Source: Chitinophaga pinensis (GTDB taxonomy: Bacteria > Bacteroidota > Bacteroidia > Chitinophagales > Chitinophagaceae). Taken from it: DNA of 64,000 bases. The position numbers were made by a program, and so were the translations under genes. Below, piece by piece: positions 53,975-63,579 of this stretch (the stretch's first letter is position 1; every line of letters starts with the position of its first letter). Where the stretch lies: the NCBI GenBank assembly GCA_945876095.1, contig CAMCMP010000018.1, forward strand, positions 1 to 64,000, read 5' to 3'. Under the pieces are notes generated by a model, which saw only the letters and a list, made by a program, of their open reading frames with translations, ran no database searches and was not told the DNA's origin.

Positions 53975-56539
53975 ATGAAATACCAACACAAACTTAGTTT
54001 TTCTTTTACAATCCTATTACTGAATATCTTTTTTTTAACAACAATAGCTCAAATAAAGCCAACTATCGCAAAGGAAAGACTTAGTAGCCTTCAAAAAAGA
54101 AAATCCGAAGCAAATAACTCCTTATTAAAAAACATTACTTTTAGAAATATTGGACCTACCCAAATGAATGGAAGGGTAGTCGATATTGAAGTAAATCCAA
54201 TTGATCCAACAGAATTTTATGTAGCATATGCAAGTGGTGGGCTTTGGCATACCGCCAACAATGGATTGAGTTTCGATCCAATTTTCGAACAAGAAGACGC
54301 CTTTTCGATTGGAGATATTGCAGTTAATTGGAAACCAACCAGTAATGATCTATCCAGAATAATATGGATCGGAACTGGAGAAGTAAATAGTAGCAGAAGT
54401 AGTTATAGTGGAACAGGAGTATTTAAATCTATAGATAATGGAAAAAATTGGGAGTACTTAGGTCTTCCTGAAAGTCATCATATTGGTGAAATTATTTTAC
54501 ACCCTGGCAATGATAATATTGCCTGGGTTGCTGTTCTGGGTCATTTATACTCTCCTAACAAGGAAAGGGGTGTTTATAAAACAACCAATGGCGGAAAATC
54601 ATGGACTCAAACCCTAGCCATCGACCAAAATACTGGAGCAGTGGAAATGGATATTAACTTACAAAACCCCGACGAATTATACGCCTGTACTTGGTATAGA
54701 ACAAGAGCTGCCTGGGATTTTTCACCAACAGGAAAAACAAGCGGGATTTACAAATCAACTGATGGCGGTAACCATTGGAAACTGTTGACTGAAAAAGGGA
54801 GTGGCTTTCCTACAGGTAATAGTATTGGCAGAATTGGTATTGCAGTATTTCAAAAAAATCCACAGATTCTTTATGCTGTGGTAGACAATAACTCTACCCT
54901 ACCTGATACGAGTACTAAAAAAATAGATACTACTAAATATACAACAGAGGATTTTAAAAATATTTCAAAAGAAAAATTTTTAACACTCAACAATGCTAAA
55001 CTAGATAGCTTTTTATTAGACAAAGAATTTCCTGGAAAATACAACGCTAAAAAAATTAAAACTTCTATTGAATCGGGCCAACTTAAACCTTCTTCTATTT
55101 ATGATTGGTTAGTAGCAGAAGATGGATTTCAAAACAATGGAATTATAGGCTGCGAAATTTACAGAAGTGAAAATGCTGGTAAGAGTTGGAAGAAAGTTAA
55201 CACCAAACCAATCAAAGTATTCAGTAGCTATGGCTACTACTTTGGAAAAATATATGTATCCCCTACAGATGAAAATAAAGTAATCAGTTTTGGGACAAGC
55301 ATTATCGTTAGTAATGATGGGGGAAAGACCTTTACTGCAGTTGATAAAGATAATACCCACGGTGATTGGCATAGTTGCTGGATAAATCCAAATAAGGACA
55401 GCCATTGGATTGCAGGAAATGACGGAGGATGCAATATAACCTACGACAATGGTAAAAAATGGTTTAAAGTAACCAGTGTTGCTGCTGGACAATTTTACGG
55501 CATCACAACCGATAATGCAAAACCTTACAATGTTTATGGCGGACTACAAGACAATGGAACTTGGGTAGGTTCCTCATTAACAGAAAGAGAAAATTTAGGC
55601 TTTTCATTTGCAAAGAAAAACAAGGAACCCGAACCAGAAGAATTTGAATGGAAATCAATTGGAGGTGGCGATGGCATGCAAGTGCAGGTGGATACAAGAG
55701 ATAATAAAACTATCTATTCTGGATTTCAATTTGGTTTCTACAGTCGAAAAAAATTAGATAGTGAAAAACACTTTTCTATTCATCCCATGCACGAATTAGG
55801 AGAAAATAAATTAAGATACAATTGGCAAACTCCTATTCTACTTAGCAAACATAACCAAGATATATTTTACTATGGGTCAAATAAACTTCATCGCAGCTTG
55901 AACAAAGCAGAGAATTTACAAACCTTAAGCGATGATCTTACGAAGGGTAAAAAAACTGGAAAAGTACCTTATGGAACAATCACCTCCATTTGCGAATCTC
56001 CCATAAAATTTGGTTTACTATATATTGGAACAGATGATGGAAATATTCAAATCAGTAAAGATGGCGGTTATAATTGGACCTTGGTGAATAAGGGGCTTCC
56101 TGAAAATTTATGGGTCAGCAAAGTGGCAGCTTCCAATCATAAAGAAGCAAGAGTATTTGTAACATTAAATGGATACCGATACGATAATTTCTCCGCTTGG
56201 TTATACATGAGTGAAGATTATGGAACCACCTGGAAACAATTAGGAACTAATTTGCCATTAGAACCACTAAACGTTGTGATAGAAGATCCACTATTAGAAA
56301 ATATACTTTATGTTGGGAGTGATAATGGGCTATACAGCTCCTTCGATTTAGGCAAAAGCTTTATGAACATGGATAATAATTTACCAAGGGTACCTATACA
56401 TGACCTTGTAATACAGCAAAGAGAAAACGAGCTGGTGGTAGGTACCCACGGAAGAAGTATTTTTATAACCAAATTGGATAGTGTTCACAAAATATACAAT
56501 AGCGTCGCTAACAAGGAAAAAGCGAATCTATCCAAGTAG
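53975..56539 (+). CDS. exported sortilin/VPS10-type beta-propeller protein
   Basis: An 854-residue exported protein: signal peptide (1-26), then repeated BNR/Asp-box elements such as SIDNGKNWEYL, TTNGGKSWTQT, STDGGNHWKLL, NDGGKTFTAV, SKDGGYNWTLV and SEDYGTTWKQL, which form the blades of one or two beta-propellers. Relatives are annotated as glycosyl hydrolase or VPS10 proteins; catalytic residues of sialidases are not obvious. No T9SS sorting domain is seen at the C terminus (ends KEKANLSK), unlike some homologues. Confidence 0.87.
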   Translation: MKYQHKLSFSFTILLLNIFFLTTIAQIKPTIAKERLSSLQKRKSEANNSLLKNITFRNIGPTQMNGRVVDIEVNPIDPTEFYVAYASGGLWHTANNGLSFDPIFEQEDAFSIGDIAVNWKPTSNDLSRIIWIGTGEVNSSRSSYSGTGVFKSIDNGKNWEYLGLPESHHIGEIILHPGNDNIAWVAVLGHLYSPNKERGVYKTTNGGKSWTQTLAIDQNTGAVEMDINLQNPDELYACTWYRTRAAWDFSPTGKTSGIYKSTDGGNHWKLLTEKGSGFPTGNSIGRIGIAVFQKNPQILYAVVDNNSTLPDTSTKKIDTTKYTTEDFKNISKEKFLTLNNAKLDSFLLDKEFPGKYNAKKIKTSIESGQLKPSSIYDWLVAEDGFQNNGIIGCEIYRSENAGKSWKKVNTKPIKVFSSYGYYFGKIYVSPTDENKVISFGTSIIVSNDGGKTFTAVDKDNTHGDWHSCWINPNKDSHWIAGNDGGCNITYDNGKKWFKVTSVAAGQFYGITTDNAKPYNVYGGLQDNGTWVGSSLTERENLGFSFAKKNKEPEPEEFEWKSIGGGDGMQVQVDTRDNKTIYSGFQFGFYSRKKLDSEKHFSIHPMHELGENKLRYNWQTPILLSKHNQDIFYYGSNKLHRSLNKAENLQTLSDDLTKGKKTGKVPYGTITSICESPIKFGLLYIGTDDGNIQISKDGGYNWTLVNKGLPENLWVSKVAASNHKEARVFVTLNGYRYDNFSAWLYMSEDYGTTWKQLGTNLPLEPLNVVIEDPLLENILYVGSDNGLYSSFDLGKSFMNMDNNLPRVPIHDLVIQQRENELVVGTHGRSIFITKLDSVHKIYNSVANKEKANLSK

Positions 56540-56689
56540 CTTTTCATTCAAATCAAACAAAAATTACTTAACGTAATAATTAATCAACCAACATTTTAAA
56601 CAAAAGACAATAAGTACTAAAGTTCTTTTATTTTAGGAAGATTTACTAAAAAAGTTAAAAGGAATAATTAACTGAATAATAAAATAAAC

Positions 56690-56723
56690 TTGCAGAAAAA
56701 ATATAAAGTAACCCCTAACTTTG
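56690..56723 (+). promoter_or_regulatory. peroxiredoxin gene promoter
   Basis: TAACTTTG (56716-56723) is a perfect -7 box; a TTG at 56690-56692 lies 23 nt upstream, longer than usual. The predicted leader is about 40 nt. Confidence 0.5.
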
Positions 56724-56766
56724 CAATTAAATTAATCTTCTAATATTCATCATTAAAAATTAAATT

Positions 56767-57237
56767 ATGGCAATAGCGATTGGGCAAGCAGCCCCAGATT
56801 TTACATTATTTGACAGTGATAAAAACAAAGTAACCCTTAGTGATTTAAAAGGTAAAAATGTAGTAATTCTATTTTTTCCACTTGCCTTCACAGGAGTATG
56901 TACAAAAGAGCTGTGCAGTGTTAGAGATAATATTTCAGCTTACAATGATACCAATGCACAAGTTTTAGGTATTTCAGTGGATTCTTTATTTGTTTTAGAC
57001 AAGTTCAAACAAGAGCAAAGTCTTAATTTTCCTTTGCTTAGTGATTTTAACAAGTCAGCAGCTAAGGCATTTGAGGTATTATATGAGACTTTCCCAGCCT
57101 TTGAAATGCAAGGAGTAAGTAAAAGAGCAGCATTTGTTATTGATAAAGAAGGAATTATAAAATATACTGAGATTTGTGCTACTCCAGGAGATTTACCTGA
57201 CTTTACTGCTATCCAAAGTACTTTACAAAGCATTTAG
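56767..57237 (+). CDS. peroxiredoxin (AhpC/TSA fold, Bcp/AhpE-like)
   Basis: Thiol peroxidase of 156 residues that reduces H2O2 and organic peroxides. The active site is PLAFTGVCTKELC with peroxidatic Cys45 and a second Cys50 four residues on, the spacing of Bcp/PrxQ enzymes with an intrahelical resolving Cys. ATPGDLPDF closes the domain. In a cell with bacillithiol, recycling by bacilliredoxin is possible (inference). Single-gene unit with its own terminator. Confidence 0.94.
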   Translation: MAIAIGQAAPDFTLFDSDKNKVTLSDLKGKNVVILFFPLAFTGVCTKELCSVRDNISAYNDTNAQVLGISVDSLFVLDKFKQEQSLNFPLLSDFNKSAAKAFEVLYETFPAFEMQGVSKRAAFVIDKEGIIKYTEICATPGDLPDFTAIQSTLQSI

Positions 57238-57264
57238 TCTCCTTTTTTCATCGAATTTCAAATT

Positions 57265-57313
57265 GAAAGCAATCGGCAGGTCCTTAGTTTGGCATCCTGC
57301 CGATTGCTTTTTT
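57265..57313 (+). terminator. peroxiredoxin gene terminator
   Basis: AAAGCAATCGGCAGG (57266-57280) pairs perfectly with CCTGCCGATTGCTTT (57296-57310) around a 15-nt loop, followed by more T. It lies 28 nt after the stop. Confidence 0.88.
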
Positions 57314-57333
57314 CAAAGAATTGATTACTTTTA
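57304..57333 (+). promoter_or_regulatory. candidate promoter of the T9SS miniprotein gene
   Basis: TTG (57304-57306), a 19-nt spacer and TACTTTTA (57326-57333), one base off TAnnTTTG. It overlaps the tail of the preceding terminator and ends 5 nt before a CTG codon that would start a canonical signal peptide. Confidence 0.35.
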
Positions 57334-57680
57334 CCATTCTGAAACAGCTATTTACCATATTAATTTTCCTTTTGGGCACCTGTATCTCCAGCTTTGCCCA
57401 AAATAAATCAATTAATTCAGTAGATGAGTCTACCAAAATGATTAAGTTTTTCCCCAATCCTGCTTCTTCTTATATTAATTTTGAACTTCAAAAAGGATAT
57501 GACCAATCCTATTCCTTGATACTATTTAATTTCATGGGAAAGAAAATGGAGGAGTTTTCCCCTGGTTCACAAATCATCAATCTTTCATTGAATACTTTTT
57601 ATCGAGGAATTTATATTTTTCAACTACGGGATAAAAAGGGAAAAATAATTGAATCTGGAAAATTTCAAGTAGTAAAATAA
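57321..57680 (+). CDS. T9SS type A sorting-domain miniprotein
   Basis: A small exported protein of at most 119 residues: signal peptide (KQLFTILIFLLG to SSFAQ) and, after about 15 residues, a complete type A sorting domain with FFPNPASSYINFEL (about 44-57), SLILFNFMGKKM and RGIYIFQLRDKKGKI. There is no cargo domain between them. No ATG exists; TTG at 57321 is the default start, but CTG at 57339 gives a normal signal peptide (113 residues) and follows a -7-like box by 5 nt. Function unknown. Confidence 0.75.
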   Translation: MITFTILKQLFTILIFLLGTCISSFAQNKSINSVDESTKMIKFFPNPASSYINFELQKGYDQSYSLILFNFMGKKMEEFSPGSQIINLSLNTFYRGIYIFQLRDKKGKIIESGKFQVVK

Positions 57681-57755
57681 TCTGAGCTATCTAACAGATC
57701 TCGAGCAGTTGCCTTTTAAATTTAGTTTTACAAATTAATTTTTTTAGACAGTTAG

Positions 57756-58937
57756 TTACAATACTTGTACAATCAAAAACTTAAGGTAATGTGTATTTTC
57801 TTGATCTCTGATTACAGGATGATCTGCAGATTGGCTATTAAAAACTACCTGACGAATTTTTCTTTTAGCATCTTTTGCAGCCATTGCTATTATATCTAAA
57901 AATAACTCAGGTTTTACCAAATTAGTACAACTAGAGGTTACCAGAAATCCACCTGGTTTAACTAATTTAATTCCTCTCAAATTAATTTCTTTATAACCTG
58001 CTACTGCTTTATCAATACTGCTTCTACTTTTTGTGAAAGAAGGAGGGTCGAGCATCACCACATCCCACTGCTTTGCTTCTTTAGTCCACTCCTTCAGCAC
58101 ATCAAATGCATTGACACATTCAAATTTACAGATGCCTTCTACTTTATTGAGAAAGGCATTTTTGTTACACATATCAATTGCACTCTGAGAAATATCAATT
58201 CCAGTAACCGATTTGGCTCCATATACAGCAGCACTTATTTCAAAGGAACCCGAATAACAGAATGCTCCCAACACATCCGCTCCTTTCACAATATGCTGTA
58301 TCGCTTTTCGATTATCTTGTTGATCTAAAAAGTAACCTGTCTTTTGACCTGCAGCAATATCTACATGGAATTGGATGCCATTTTCATGAATGATTATATT
58401 GGTGTCAAAAGGTTCAGAAAGAAATCCTTTAAGTTGCTCCATTCCTTCTAATTCCCTTACTGGAACATCATTCCTTTCATAAATCCCTTTGGGTGAAAAA
58501 ATTTTTTCTATCGCTTTTATAATCGCAGGTTTCCAAATATCTATTCCCAATGCCAAGGTTTGAATAACAAAGTAATCATTGAATTTATCAATGATCAATT
58601 GAGGTAATTCATCGGCTTCGCCAAAAATTAATCTACAATTTTCTACATATCCTAGTTTTTGTCGATAAGCCCAAGCTTTTTGAATGGCATCATAAAAAAA
58701 ATCATCATTGATTTCTTTATCCTTATCTCTAGTCAATAAGCGCACCATTATTTGAGATTGCGGGTTTACATATCCCTTACCAATAAATTTTTTATCATGG
58801 GTAAAAACATTGACGATTTCACCTGCTTTGGCAGCTGCATCCAAGGCTTTCCCCCTATTAATTTCATTTGCAAAAATCCAGGGGTGACCACTTTCTACCC
58901 TACTACTAACATTTTTATTAAGAAAAAGGCTTTTCAT
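57756..58937 (-). CDS. rlmI: 23S rRNA (cytosine-C5)-methyltransferase, RlmI-like
   Basis: A 393-residue rRNA methylase: PUA domain (1-90; SRVESGHPWIFANEI, KAGEIVNVF), middle domain with RNDVPVRELEGM, then the Rossmann domain with QDNRKAI, VLGAFCYSGSFEISAA (about 216-231), and the RlmI/YccW motifs LDPPSFTKSRS and SSCTN with catalytic Cys. The usual target is C1962 of 23S rRNA. A perfect -7 box lies 4 nt before the ATG. Confidence 0.93.
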   Translation of the reverse strand: MKSLFLNKNVSSRVESGHPWIFANEINRGKALDAAAKAGEIVNVFTHDKKFIGKGYVNPQSQIMVRLLTRDKDKEINDDFFYDAIQKAWAYRQKLGYVENCRLIFGEADELPQLIIDKFNDYFVIQTLALGIDIWKPAIIKAIEKIFSPKGIYERNDVPVRELEGMEQLKGFLSEPFDTNIIIHENGIQFHVDIAAGQKTGYFLDQQDNRKAIQHIVKGADVLGAFCYSGSFEISAAVYGAKSVTGIDISQSAIDMCNKNAFLNKVEGICKFECVNAFDVLKEWTKEAKQWDVVMLDPPSFTKSRSSIDKAVAGYKEINLRGIKLVKPGGFLVTSSCTNLVKPELFLDIIAMAAKDAKRKIRQVVFNSQSADHPVIRDQENTHYLKFLIVQVL

Positions 58938-58941
58938 CCTG

Positions 58942-58949
58942 CAAAGATA
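58942..58949 (-). promoter_or_regulatory. rlmI -7 box, 4 nt before the start codon
   Basis: TATCTTTG on the minus strand (perfect TAnnTTTG), then CAGG, then ATG. It predicts a leaderless message. No clear -33 element at the usual distance. Confidence 0.65.
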
Positions 58950-59031
58950 ACTAAAGCAAACAGCTGTCAGTCAGTTTGAAACCAGTTTACCCTATATCCT
59001 TAAAAATTGACATTTTGGCTGAAAACTAGGC

Positions 59032-59061
59032 TTGGCAAAATGTTTGACAATCGTACATTTG
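59032..59061 (+). promoter_or_regulatory. grpE-dnaJ promoter
   Basis: TTG (59032-59034), a 19-nt spacer and TACATTTG (59054-59061). It is a standard housekeeping promoter with a leader of about 55 nt. No CIRCE inverted repeat is present. Confidence 0.8.
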
Positions 59062-59121
59062 CAAATAATTTTACCCTAACCCTCCACTGAGGATTGTGAT
59101 ATAAACGAATTAATCAATTTT

Positions 59122-59703
59122 ATGGAAGAAAAGACAAAAATTACCCCTGAAGAAGAGGCACTGGCAGAAGTATTAAAAGGTTTTTCAGATGCAGCTACTA
59201 ATGCGGAAGAGCCTATCTCTGAAAAAACGGATCTAAACAATCCTGAACCCGAAAATGCAGTAGAAAAACTTCAGACAGAACTAAATGAACAAAAAGACAA
59301 ATATATTCGCCTATTTGCTGAATTTGATAATTTCAAGCGTCGCAATGCTAAAGAAAGAATGGAACTCATTCAGACTGCAGGAAAAGAGGTAATCACTTCT
59401 TTATTAGACGTTTTAGATGATTGTGATAGAGCTGAGAAGCAAATTCAAACAAGCGAAGATCTTCAACAAATTAGAGAAGGTATTCAGTTGGTATTTGGCA
59501 AACTAAGAAATACCTTGCATGCAAAGGGGCTCAAATCGATGGAGAGCATCGAAACTGACTTTGATGTGGAGAAACATGAGGCGATTACCGAAATACCTGC
59601 CCCCAATCCTACATTAGTGGACAAGGTGGTAGATGAGGTACAAAAAGGTTATTATCTGAATGATAAGATCATCCGCTTTGCAAAAGTGGTGGTGGGCAAA
59701 TAA
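59122..59703 (+). CDS. grpE: nucleotide exchange factor GrpE
   Basis: Co-chaperone that releases ADP from DnaK. The 193 residues have an acidic disordered N terminus (1-50), a long dimerisation coiled coil (about 52-110; KYIRLFAEFDNFKRRNAKERM) and a C-terminal beta wing with DVEKHEAITEIPAP and GYYLNDKIIRFAKVVVGK. It forms an operon with dnaJ, 92 nt downstream; dnaK is not in the window. Confidence 0.96.
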   Translation: MEEKTKITPEEEALAEVLKGFSDAATNAEEPISEKTDLNNPEPENAVEKLQTELNEQKDKYIRLFAEFDNFKRRNAKERMELIQTAGKEVITSLLDVLDDCDRAEKQIQTSEDLQQIREGIQLVFGKLRNTLHAKGLKSMESIETDFDVEKHEAITEIPAPNPTLVDKVVDEVQKGYYLNDKIIRFAKVVVGK

Positions 59704-59795
59704 ATTATCAAATAGCAATTTTAAAAACATCAAAGGGTATATATTAAAACTTTAATTTTTCGATTTAGCTGTTTAGCTAATCACCAATCCAAATT

Positions 59796-60965
59796 ATGAA
59801 AAAAGATTTTTATGAAATATTAGGCGTTTCAAAATCATCCACGCAGGATGAGATTAAGAAAGCCTATCGTAAGGTTGCAATGCAATTTCACCCTGATAGA
59901 AATCCAGGAGATAAAGCTTCAGAAGAAAAATTTAAAGAAGCTGCGGAAGCTTATGAAATATTAAGCGATAGTGATAAGAGGGCACAATATGACCGCTTTG
60001 GACACAATGCATTTAGCCAAGGCAGAGGAGGCGGTGGTGGTGGTTTTAATGGAGGCAGCATGAACATGGATGATATTTTCAGCCAGTTTGGAGATATTTT
60101 TGGTGATGAAAGTCCATTTGGAAGCTTTTTTGGAAATGGTGGCCGCCGCTCATCTGGAGGAAGATCAAGAGGAACAAGAGGATCTAATCTAAGAATAAAA
60201 ATAAAACTGAACTACGAAGAAATGGCCAAAGGGGCTTCGAAAACAGTTAAAGTAAAAAAACATGTAAGCTGTACAACCTGCTCGGGTAGTGGGGCAAAAG
60301 ATAAAAATAGTTTACAAACATGTGGTACTTGTAATGGAAGTGGTCAAGTAAGAAAGGTACAAAATACCTTTTTAGGACAGATGCAAACGGTAACTACTTG
60401 TTCGAGTTGCAACGGAGAAGGAAGTACCATCGCTAACAAATGTACCACCTGTAAAGGCGAAGGAAGGGTTTATGGAGAAGAAACGGTAACCATTGAAATA
60501 CCAGCTGGTGTTCAAGAAGGAATGCAGCTTAGCATGAGCGGTAAAGGAAATGCGGGTGAGAGAGGTGGCGCCAATGGTGATCTCATTATTTTAATTGAAG
60601 AAGAAGCACACGCTGAATTACACAGAGATGGACTAAATGTAGCTTTTGACTTACACATTACTTTTCCAGATGCAGTTTTCGGAACCAATGTAGAGGTTCC
60701 TACTATTGATGGTAAAGCCAAAATAAAAATACCACCAGGCACTCAAAGTGGAAAAATATTTAGATTAAAGGGCAAAGGGTTCCCAGCTGTTAATAGCTAT
60801 GAAAAAGGAGATCAACTAATTCACGTGAATATTTGGACTCCACAAAATCTTTCTGCTGAGGAAAAATCGATGTTGGAAAGTATGCAAGGAAGTGTAAATT
60901 TTCAACCTAAACCAGAGAAAGGTGATAAATCATTCTTCGATAAGGTAAGAGAAATATTTACTTAA
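59796..60965 (+). CDS. dnaJ: chaperone protein DnaJ
   Basis: Hsp40 co-chaperone of 389 residues with full class I architecture: J domain (3-70, HPD at 32-34), Gly/Phe-rich linker (about 75-130), four zinc-finger repeats [24 protein letters not shown] and CTTCKGEG (about 165-230) and two beta-rich substrate-binding domains. It acts with DnaK and the GrpE encoded upstream in protein folding and heat-shock recovery. Confidence 0.97.
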   Translation: MKKDFYEILGVSKSSTQDEIKKAYRKVAMQFHPDRNPGDKASEEKFKEAAEAYEILSDSDKRAQYDRFGHNAFSQGRGGGGGGFNGGSMNMDDIFSQFGDIFGDESPFGSFFGNGGRRSSGGRSRGTRGSNLRIKIKLNYEEMAKGASKTVKVKKHVSCTTCSGSGAKDKNSLQTCGTCNGSGQVRKVQNTFLGQMQTVTTCSSCNGEGSTIANKCTTCKGEGRVYGEETVTIEIPAGVQEGMQLSMSGKGNAGERGGANGDLIILIEEEAHAELHRDGLNVAFDLHITFPDAVFGTNVEVPTIDGKAKIKIPPGTQSGKIFRLKGKGFPAVNSYEKGDQLIHVNIWTPQNLSAEEKSMLESMQGSVNFQPKPEKGDKSFFDKVREIFT

Positions 60966-61035
60966 ATATCTTAAGGAAAAAAGTAGGTTACCACTTTAAT
61001 AATTGAAATAGTTGTTGAGTGATCGACCTCCGATA

Positions 61036-61575
61036 TTACTCATTTACTAGTTGGTAAATCTGAGAAAGATTTCTGCCCAATCCGTCAAAATCTAATCCAA
61101 ATCCTAAAAGAAATTTGTCTGGCACGCTAAAGCCCAGATAATCTATTGCAATAGGATATTTCATTGCCGTAGGTTTATTCAATAAAGCTGCAATTTTTAG
61201 AGAGGCTGGCTGTTGATTATGTATTTGAGGTAGAAATTGATGGAGCGTATTGCCTGTATCAATAATATCCTCAATAATCACTACATGCCTATTTACCAAT
61301 GACTCATCTAATCCAATAGAGGTAATTAAATTACCCGTTGATGAAGTGCCTTTATAAGAAGCAAGTTTTATAAAACAAATTTCGGCTTCAATAGAGATTG
61401 ATTTGAATAAGTCGGAAGCGAACATAAAAGAACCATTCAAAATAGCGATAAATAAAGGGCGCTTTCCTGCATAATCATTGTCAATTTGATTACCCATTTC
61501 CTTGATGCGTTGATCAATTTTCTGTGAACTGATAAAAGGCTGGAATGTTTTATTGTTCACTACCACATTTGACAT
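61036..61575 (-). CDS. hpt: hypoxanthine phosphoribosyltransferase
   Basis: Purine salvage enzyme converting hypoxanthine (or guanine) and PRPP to IMP (GMP). The 179 residues contain LNGSFMFASDL, KLASYKGTSSTG and the PRPP loop VVIIEDIIDTGNTLH (98-112), then PDKFLLGFGLDFDGLGRNL near the C terminus. Its substrate is the product of the adenine deaminase encoded at 11478. Convergent with dnaJ. Confidence 0.96.
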   Translation of the reverse strand: MSNVVVNNKTFQPFISSQKIDQRIKEMGNQIDNDYAGKRPLFIAILNGSFMFASDLFKSISIEAEICFIKLASYKGTSSTGNLITSIGLDESLVNRHVVIIEDIIDTGNTLHQFLPQIHNQQPASLKIAALLNKPTAMKYPIAIDYLGFSVPDKFLLGFGLDFDGLGRNLSQIYQLVNE

Positions 61576-61691
61576 AAAAAATATTTTATTGTTTTAAAAT
61601 TCTACCTTTAAAAATAATCTTCAGATGCGAATTGAGTATTTTCTATTTTTAAAATCTTATTCAATTCACTTCATAAAAGACTTCATAGCAT

Positions 61692-62879
61692 TTACTGACT
61701 CACTATCAACTGCTGCCCTATTTGTAAATTTTCACTGCTTAGCTTATTCCAATTTTTCAATTGATCTACGCTCACGTTATATTTTTGTGCTATTCCGTAC
61801 AATCCTTCCTTAGCCTTTACTTTATGAAAAACAGTTCCTGAATTTTGAACTGAATTGATTTTCGATTGGTCTAATTGTTCAATAGCTTTCAAATATACTT
61901 TTGTTCCAGAAAGAACATCATCATCTTCGTACAAATGATTATACTCCAGAAGCTTTTCTAATTGAATACCATTGTTTTGAGCAATCGAATAATAGGTTTC
62001 CTTTTTTGTAACTATCACAAAATCATTTTTTCCCTTAGTGGATTTTTTTTGTAAAAAAATCAATTGATCGTCTTCGAGTAACCCATCCTCAAGTTCATTG
62101 ATATCTAAAAGTCGCTGCAAAGAAATCTTATGATGGGTAGCAATGGCTAATAATGATGTCCCTTTTAAAGCCTTAATACATTTACTCCCATTGATAACAC
62201 TTATTATATCAGGATCCCCAGAAAGAATGAATTCTGCTTCTCCCAGCGTTCTTCGATCAATTGGAATGGTAGGAGTTAAAATGGATGTTTTTTGCTCTTG
62301 CAATACTAAATCATCTTTTAATTTTTTTGTGTCAACATTAGTCAGACCCGCTACACCAACAAGATTAAATCTCTGCAAATTGTATTTCTCAATATAATTT
62401 ATTAAAATTACTGGGTATTTTGGATTGGTTGCATATCCAGCCTTCTTTAAACCATAAGCCCATCCCTTAAAATCTGTGGGATCTAAATCAAACAAGAAAG
62501 AATAATGTTTACCCGCTTTCAAAAAATTACTATGATCTCTAAAAGATTCTTCTGCAGTTGCATACTTTCTAAAACATTCACCTAAAGAATCATCATCGTG
62601 AGTTACACCCTCACCAGTCCAATTGCTCTTACATTTAATTCCGAAATGATTATTAGATTTTTTTACCAAATCGCTATTACCACTTTCTGATTCCAATAAG
62701 CCTTGTGCTAAGGTAATGGCTGCAGGCACACCCATCCGCTTCATTTCTAGCATAGCAATATCCTTATATTGTTCAATATATTGTTCAGTTGTAATCGTCT
62801 GCGCATTTAAAGAAAATATCAAACCGATAGTAAAAATTACCAGTTGAATACTTTTTATAATCGCTCTGTTTTGAATCAT
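61692..62879 (-). CDS. exported glucosaminidase with LysM repeats
   Basis: Peptidoglycan hydrolase of 395 residues: signal peptide (1-26), a FlgJ-like glucosaminidase domain (about 28-165) with GVPAAITLAQGLLESESGNS and the catalytic Glu, NNHFGIKCK, then three LysM-type repeats (about 225-265 KALKGTSLLAIATHH, 275-320 TKKETYYSIAQNNG, 350-394 KAKEGLYGIAQKYNVS). It should cleave after GlcNAc in glycan strands and bind the wall through LysM. Single-gene unit. Confidence 0.93.
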   Translation of the reverse strand: MIQNRAIIKSIQLVIFTIGLIFSLNAQTITTEQYIEQYKDIAMLEMKRMGVPAAITLAQGLLESESGNSDLVKKSNNHFGIKCKSNWTGEGVTHDDDSLGECFRKYATAEESFRDHSNFLKAGKHYSFLFDLDPTDFKGWAYGLKKAGYATNPKYPVILINYIEKYNLQRFNLVGVAGLTNVDTKKLKDDLVLQEQKTSILTPTIPIDRRTLGEAEFILSGDPDIISVINGSKCIKALKGTSLLAIATHHKISLQRLLDINELEDGLLEDDQLIFLQKKSTKGKNDFVIVTKKETYYSIAQNNGIQLEKLLEYNHLYEDDDVLSGTKVYLKAIEQLDQSKINSVQNSGTVFHKVKAKEGLYGIAQKYNVSVDQLKNWNKLSSENLQIGQQLIVSQ

Positions 62880-62934
62880 TTATTATTAATATTAAAATAA
62901 CTAACTAAAATCTAAGTTTAAAGAAATAGTTAGT

Positions 62935-63573
62935 TTACAATTTTCGGATCAACATTAAACCATCTCGCATTGTTAAAAGGGTTTGATCTACTCGCGCATC
63001 TTTTTTTACATGCTGATTAAAAGCATGAATCGCCACTGCATTTTTCCCAGTAATATTTTCTTCAATCACCTGCCCATGATATAATACATTGTCAGCAATA
63101 ATTAGTCCATTATGTTTTAAATAAGGAAATACCAATTCGTAATAATCAATGTAACCCAATTTGTCTGCATCTATAAAAACAATATCCCAGCTTTCATGCA
63201 ATACTGGAATAATTTCCATTGCATTTCCAACGTGTAGTATAATTTTTTCTTTATCAGCAGATTGCTGAAAATATTTATTGGCAACTGCTGCATCTTCTTC
63301 TCTTAATTCAATAGTATGTAATATACCCTCTCTGGTTAGTCCTTTAGCTAAGCACAATGCACTATATCCTGTAAAAGTGCCGATTTCTAATATCCGCTGG
63401 GGGTAGAGTAATTTACTCAAAGTAGTTAAAAAGGATCCTTGCAAATGACCACTCAACATATGGGCATGCGAATGGTTTTTTATAGTTTCTTCCGACACCT
63501 TACGAAGCAAATTATCTTCCGGGGAAGAAAACATTTGGGCATATTTTTCTACAAGAGGATTTACCAATTCCAT
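62935..63573 (-). CDS. O-methyltransferase (class I SAM-dependent)
   Basis: A 212-residue enzyme of the catechol-O-methyltransferase-like family: SAM loop ILEIGTFTGYSALCLAKGL (about 61-79), acidic ELREEDAAVA, and the metal-binding DIVFIDADKLGYIDYYE followed by IIADNVLYHGQV. Homologues act on small phenols or tRNA; the substrate is unknown. Its start lies 6 nt after the stop of the symporter gene upstream, so both probably form one transcript. Confidence 0.92.
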   Translation of the reverse strand: MELVNPLVEKYAQMFSSPEDNLLRKVSEETIKNHSHAHMLSGHLQGSFLTTLSKLLYPQRILEIGTFTGYSALCLAKGLTREGILHTIELREEDAAVANKYFQQSADKEKIILHVGNAMEIIPVLHESWDIVFIDADKLGYIDYYELVFPYLKHNGLIIADNVLYHGQVIEENITGKNAVAIHAFNQHVKKDARVDQTLLTMRDGLMLIRKL

Positions 63574-63579
63574 AAAAAT

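Noticed and set aside
59062..59121. CIRCE-type heat-shock operator in the grpE leader
   Set aside because: No 9-bp TTAGCACTC/GAGTGCTAA inverted repeat is present.
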